NCBI RefSeq assembly: GCF_001940245.1
Contig: NZ_MJIG01000004.1
Coordinates: 1,364,001-1,428,000, forward strand
Source of the DNA: Anaerostipes sp. 992a
GTDB taxonomy: Bacteria > Bacillota > Clostridia > Lachnospirales > Lachnospiraceae
DNA: 64,000 bases
Direction: 5' to 3'
The translations under genes were made by a program, and so were the position numbers. Below are positions 61,246-64,000 of the stretch, piece by piece. A model generated the notes under the pieces. The model ran no database searches and was not told the origin of the DNA. It saw only the letters and a program-made list of their open reading frames with translations. Each line of letters begins with the position of its first letter. Position 1 is the stretch's first letter.

Positions 61246-61533
61246 TTACTTATCTGATTTCTCTATAAGATCAAGATATTTTTCTCTTTCCTCTTTTGGT
61301 ATATCCAGCATCTCCATGGTCTGTTCAAAAGAAATACCATTCTTTGTAGATAATCGAAGGACCATATTGGCAACTGCCCGATTCTCTCCTTGTTGTCTAC
61401 CTCTCTCTTCTCCAATTTCTTCGCCAGCTCTTTTACCAGATTCCCATCCGTCTTCATAACTCCACTGCTTTTCATTCTGGATATGTTCCTGTTCATTATA
61501 TTCCGTTAAGATCATGTCCCGCACCTCTGCCAC
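61246..61533 (-). pseudogene. Rpn/PD-(D/E)xK transposase-family gene remnant (C-terminal part)
   Basis: The 95-codon frame starts with GTG inside the IS607-like end and then encodes MILTEYNEQEHIQNEKQW, a helical EGWESGKRAGEEIGEERG-type region and LRLSTKNGISFEQTMEMLDI. This is the usual C-terminal tail of Rpn-family (recombination-promoting nuclease) proteins; the catalytic PD-(D/E)xK domain is absent. No matching N-terminal part is found beyond the element at 63391, so the gene was truncated with loss of DNA. Confidence 0.75.
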
Positions 61534-61711
61534 TCAAAATATGGACAAATATACCCATATCGAGATATTGAAAGTTTTCACAAACTTTTCTTACTGCTTC
61601 ATCCTGTATGCTTTTGCGATTACAAGTAATACGCTACTCACAAGTTCTTGTACAGTCCACAGTCGTAAATTCCCGACTAAAGCCATCGGTACATGCCTAC
61701 AAACGCTTGTT
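61527..61711 (-). ncRNA. Predicted omegaRNA (reRNA) region of TnpB, copy 2
   Basis: Identical to the 46916-47100 segment. The guide would derive from the Rpn remnant side, just below 61527. Positional inference only. Confidence 0.45.
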
Positions 61712-62902
61712 TTATGCTATTTTGTAGGATGTTGCATCTCTTAAATTAAGACTTGCATTATAATCTCTATCAGCATGATATCCACATTCACAAATATATT
61801 CTCTATCAGAAAGTTTTAAATCTCTCTTAATACAACCACATTCATGACATAACTTACTTGATGGATACCATCTATCTACAATTCTTAATTCAATTCCCAG
61901 TTCTTTGCATTTTGCTTCAAGTTTTGTTCTAAACTCATAGAATTTCTGTGAAGCAACTGCTTTAGACAGATGCTTATTCTTCATCATTCCTTTTACATTC
62001 AAATCTTCAATGGTAATATAAGATGGTTTGGTTTTCACTATCTCATTTACACATTTATTGATATGATCGGTACGAATATTGTCTATTTTATGATGAAGTT
62101 TCTGTACCTTTAAGACCTGTTTTCTAATATTTTGTCTAGTGGCTTCTCCTTTCATTTTATTTTTTATTTTATTGTTGCGTTTCTTTAAGTCTTCGTATTT
62201 CCTCGATAGACAACGCTGTTCTCTTTTTAATTGTTTCTCTAATTTTCTTATTTTTGCAGTTTTATTGATATTTTTCTTTGTAATACCATTACTAATAATT
62301 GCAAAATCTTTAAGTCCCAAATCAATCCCTAATCCAAAATTATTTAATTGTGGTTCATTCTGATCAGGAATCTCTATTAAAACTGATACATAATATCTCC
62401 CAGCCTTGCAGGAGACTATACCACTTTTAATCACATATCCTTGCTTTGTTGTTGGAATGTAACCCTTTTCTTTTAATCTTACCCATCCAAGAGTAGGGAT
62501 ATTAATTCGATGTCTTTCACAGAAACAATCTTTTGGATTATTTTTCACAAAATACATTTTCACATCTGACTTATTCTTTTTTTTAAATCTGGGAAATCTA
62601 CTTTGCTTTTTAAAAAATCTGGTAAAAGCAGTATACGCATTTTCCATGGATTTTTTAACTGACTTAGAACTCACATCTTTTATCCATAAATATTCTGGAC
62701 TATTTAGTAGAAATTCATTATTTAGCCATACACTAAAAGATTTTGCTGTCATAAATTTTTCACCTTTGTTATAAAGTTCTTTATTATGGGCAATATAAAA
62801 ATTATAAATAAATCTACAAGTACCGATTGTTTTATTTATCTTTCGTATCTGCTCTTGTGTTGGATTTATTTCCGTTTTGTAACTCTTTTGCAATTTCCTC
62901 AT
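61712..62902 (-). CDS. tnpB: TnpB RNA-guided nuclease, copy 2
   Basis: A 396-residue TnpB with all RuvC residues (FGLGIDLGLKDFAIIS; ITIEDLNVKGM; HADRDYNASLNL) and the zinc ribbon. It differs from copy 1 at roughly 25 positions, clustered in the middle (e.g. EIPDQNEPQLNN against DIPNTEKPKLNN), while the last 100 residues are nearly identical. This mosaic pattern suggests gene conversion or recombination between related elements. Confidence 0.92.
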   Translation of the reverse strand: MRKLQKSYKTEINPTQEQIRKINKTIGTCRFIYNFYIAHNKELYNKGEKFMTAKSFSVWLNNEFLLNSPEYLWIKDVSSKSVKKSMENAYTAFTRFFKKQSRFPRFKKKNKSDVKMYFVKNNPKDCFCERHRINIPTLGWVRLKEKGYIPTTKQGYVIKSGIVSCKAGRYYVSVLIEIPDQNEPQLNNFGLGIDLGLKDFAIISNGITKKNINKTAKIRKLEKQLKREQRCLSRKYEDLKKRNNKIKNKMKGEATRQNIRKQVLKVQKLHHKIDNIRTDHINKCVNEIVKTKPSYITIEDLNVKGMMKNKHLSKAVASQKFYEFRTKLEAKCKELGIELRIVDRWYPSSKLCHECGCIKRDLKLSDREYICECGYHADRDYNASLNLRDATSYKIA

Positions 62903-63314
62903 CCCCCTTTATCTGATTTTTATACTTGCGAAATCCATACAATCTACAACTGAACACATGTAAGATTGATATAATATCTTGAACTAATTCTTCATTCGGT
63001 GAAAGAGTTTCATTGTTTACAATAATACCTTTTGCATTACAGAATTGTTTTAAAAATTCTACTTGATTTTGTAGATCATCTTTTTGATTTCTTATAGAAA
63101 CTCTTGCATATATTACTGTGTCCCTTATATCATTCTCTGTTTGGATCCCTTTGAATTGTAAATATTGATCATAAGTATAATATCTTCTGTTAGTTGGAGT
63201 ACGATTTGCTTTGAGAATTCCATCTCTGTCCCAACGTTGAAGAGTTTTTACTGACACTCCAAGTAATTCAGCAAAATCTTTTGGTTTATAATTTGTGATA
63301 TTTGATGTGTTCAT
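62832..63314 (-). CDS. tnpA: IS607-type serine recombinase TnpA with internal deletion, copy 2
   Basis: A 160-residue product identical to copy 1 except for a few C-terminal residues (KGDEE; NKSNTRADTKDK). It has the MerR-like domain, Ser73 and the same in-frame loss of about 60 catalytic-domain residues after FCNAKGII. Start at 63314 with AAAGGAG. Conservation of the truncated ORF contrasts with the drift in tnpB. Confidence 0.85.
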   Translation of the reverse strand: MNTSNITNYKPKDFAELLGVSVKTLQRWDRDGILKANRTPTNRRYYTYDQYLQFKGIQTENDIRDTVIYARVSIRNQKDDLQNQVEFLKQFCNAKGIIVNNETLSPNEELVQDIISILHVFSCRLYGFRKYKNQIKGDEEIAKELQNGNKSNTRADTKDK

Positions 63315-63434
63315 AAATAATTCTCCTTTCTTTATAAACACATTGCATCACATATAAATATATTTGTCTATATTTTTGATTGCTTAACAATCGCTCCTAT
63401 ATTAATCTTACTGACGGAACATGATCAACCTGAC

Positions 63435-63593
63435 TTACTTAGTTAGGATATCAACAATAATATTCATTACTATAACTAGATAAATACACATTCTATACTC
63501 TCTAGTTTCTGGAACAAACCAAGTTAAAACCAAAAGAATAAGTGCTATAATTGATAAAATGATATTGATGATTTTAATCTTTTCTTTTTTCAT
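63435..63593 (-). CDS. Small two-helix membrane protein, 52 residues
   Basis: ATG at 63593 follows AAAAGGAAAAG. The product has a basic start (MKKEKIKI), a helix IINIILSIIALILLVLTWFV, a short charged loop (PETREYRM) and a second helix IYLVIVMNIIVDIL. It is 27 bases downstream of the next small gene and probably in one transcript with it. Family not recognised. Confidence 0.65.
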   Translation of the reverse strand: MKKEKIKIINIILSIIALILLVLTWFVPETREYRMCIYLVIVMNIIVDILTK

Positions 63594-63620
63594 TTTCTTT
63601 TCCTTTTATTAATTTTTATT

Positions 63621-63788
63621 CTAATCAGCATGTTCTTTAATATAAATACCAATTCCTACCACTGCTAATATGGTTATAAATCCGCTTATAATGCCACCAT
63701 ACTTATCGCAAAGATGAGGAAATTCAAAATACAGTATTATATCAATAAGAATCAACACATCTAATAAAATTTCTGCTAATTTTTTCAT
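63621..63788 (-). CDS. Small two-helix membrane protein, 55 residues
   Basis: ATG at 63788 follows AAGGAG by 7 bases. Two hydrophobic helices (AEILLDVLILIDIILYF and ISGFITILAVVGIGIYI) are separated by FPHLCDKYGG. It lies directly after repeat copy B and upstream of the 52-residue gene. Family not recognised; the position parallels the 60641-61069 gene after repeat copy A. Confidence 0.65.
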   Translation of the reverse strand: MKKLAEILLDVLILIDIILYFEFPHLCDKYGGIISGFITILAVVGIGIYIKEHAD

Positions 63789-63799
63789 CCTGTTCTCCT

Positions 63800-63856
63800 T
63801 CCATATTGTATTTCATAATATATAACAATACAAATATAATAAATGTCTCAAAAACT
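63800..63856. repeat. 57-bp repeat, copy B
   Basis: Identical to 61081-61137. Here it overlaps the last 14 or so codons of the partial gene at the right edge. Confidence 0.9.
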
Positions 63857-64000
63857 CGTTTAAAATTGCTTCTACCAGATTTTTTGACCAAGAATAATTA
63901 TCATTATAAACCTTAACTTTTAAAAAGACTGCCATTGTAAGAATTATGATGCCTATCGTCATAATCATCTTTTTGTTTACTTTTACCTTAGCCAATAATC
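63813..64000 (-). CDS. Partial hypothetical membrane protein (runs off the window)
   Basis: The frame is open to the right edge, so the start lies outside. Visible are a basic segment (KVKVNKKM), one membrane helix (IMTIGIIILTMAVFLKV) and a short tail ending LLYLYCYIL. The last codons fall in repeat copy B. It precedes the 55-residue gene and likely belongs to the same accessory cluster. Confidence 0.5.
   Translation of the reverse strand, partial: LLAKVKVNKKMIMTIGIIILTMAVFLKVKVYNDNYSWSKNLVEAILNEFLRHLLYLYCYIL

Larger units (their letters stand above)
61527..63390 (-). mobile_element. IS607-like element, copy 2
   Basis: About 1864 bp, same structure and ends as the copy at 46916-48767. It is 12 bp longer because tnpB has four extra codons (KIKN). 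Its tnpA bears the same internal deletion. Flanks differ from copy 1 (TCGCTCC on the right, CACCT on the left), confirming independent insertion. Confidence 0.88.

Overview
The window is chromosomal DNA from a strictly anaerobic, low-G+C Gram-positive bacterium, most likely a Clostridia member of the Lachnospiraceae type. Pointers are strong AGGAGG ribosome sites, a superoxide reductase in place of superoxide dismutase, a flavoprotein-rubredoxin fusion, a BofA-like protein, a single-membrane (secretin-free) Tad pilus locus, an S-box riboswitch on metK, and IS607-type and group IIC mobile elements. Most genes lie on the minus strand. No rRNA, tRNA or CRISPR array was seen.

Layout. 1-4.5 kb: end of a DAHP synthase gene, two paralogous secreted SH3b-NlpC/P60 peptidoglycan hydrolases that share a promoter design with WalR-like boxes, an RluA-type pseudouridine synthase and desulfoferrodoxin. 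4.5-6.7 kb: a two-component system. 6.9-11.1 kb: a pantothenate/CoA operon (panG-like, panB, panC, panD, coaBC). 11.4-14.8 kb: metK behind a SAM-I riboswitch, a PsiE-like protein and murA. 14.9-18.6 kb: a tightly coupled cluster of aroK, a flavin reductase, a HIT protein and a GlgB homologue that has lost its catalytic residues. 18.7-19.1 kb: an orphan transcription unit with a tiny ORF. 19.4-22 kb: recR-ybaB-dnaX. 22-24.5 kb: a soluble histidine kinase, a secreted FnIII-like protein, and an XRE-type regulator followed by a 43-residue protein.

24.7-34.4 kb is one long Tad/Flp pilus operon under a consensus promoter: prepilin peptidase, TadZ-like, TadA ATPase, TadB, an enlarged TadC, a 53-residue Flp pilin, a TadG-like protein, two TadE-like pseudopilins, a DUF6382-like protein and a rhomboid protease. 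34.7-45.9 kb holds housekeeping and envelope genes: a CDF metal exporter, BofA, DUF1002, YfhO, a HAD phosphatase, gdhA behind a compact leader terminator, a second ketopantoate reductase, a GH25 lysozyme, YdcF and a high-molecular-weight rubredoxin.

46-64 kb is more accessory. Two copies of an IS607-like element both carry a tnpA with the same internal deletion. One copy separates a hydrolase gene from its promoter and Shine-Dalgarno site; the other abuts a nuclease-gene remnant. Between them lie a DUF3427/HNH protein, an amino-acid oxidation locus (two FAD subunits, two [2Fe-2S] proteins, an ornithine-cyclodeaminase homologue, an AraC regulator, a P-II-like protein and an APC permease), a DacA-type carboxypeptidase, a group IIC intron inserted next to a terminator, and a cluster of tiny membrane proteins with a repeated 57-bp segment.

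The observations most worth following are the GlgB pseudoenzyme operon, the conserved deletion in both IS607 recombinases, the P-II protein inside the amino-acid oxidase operon, the Tad operon ending in a rhomboid protease, and the leader terminators upstream of gdhA and yfhO.
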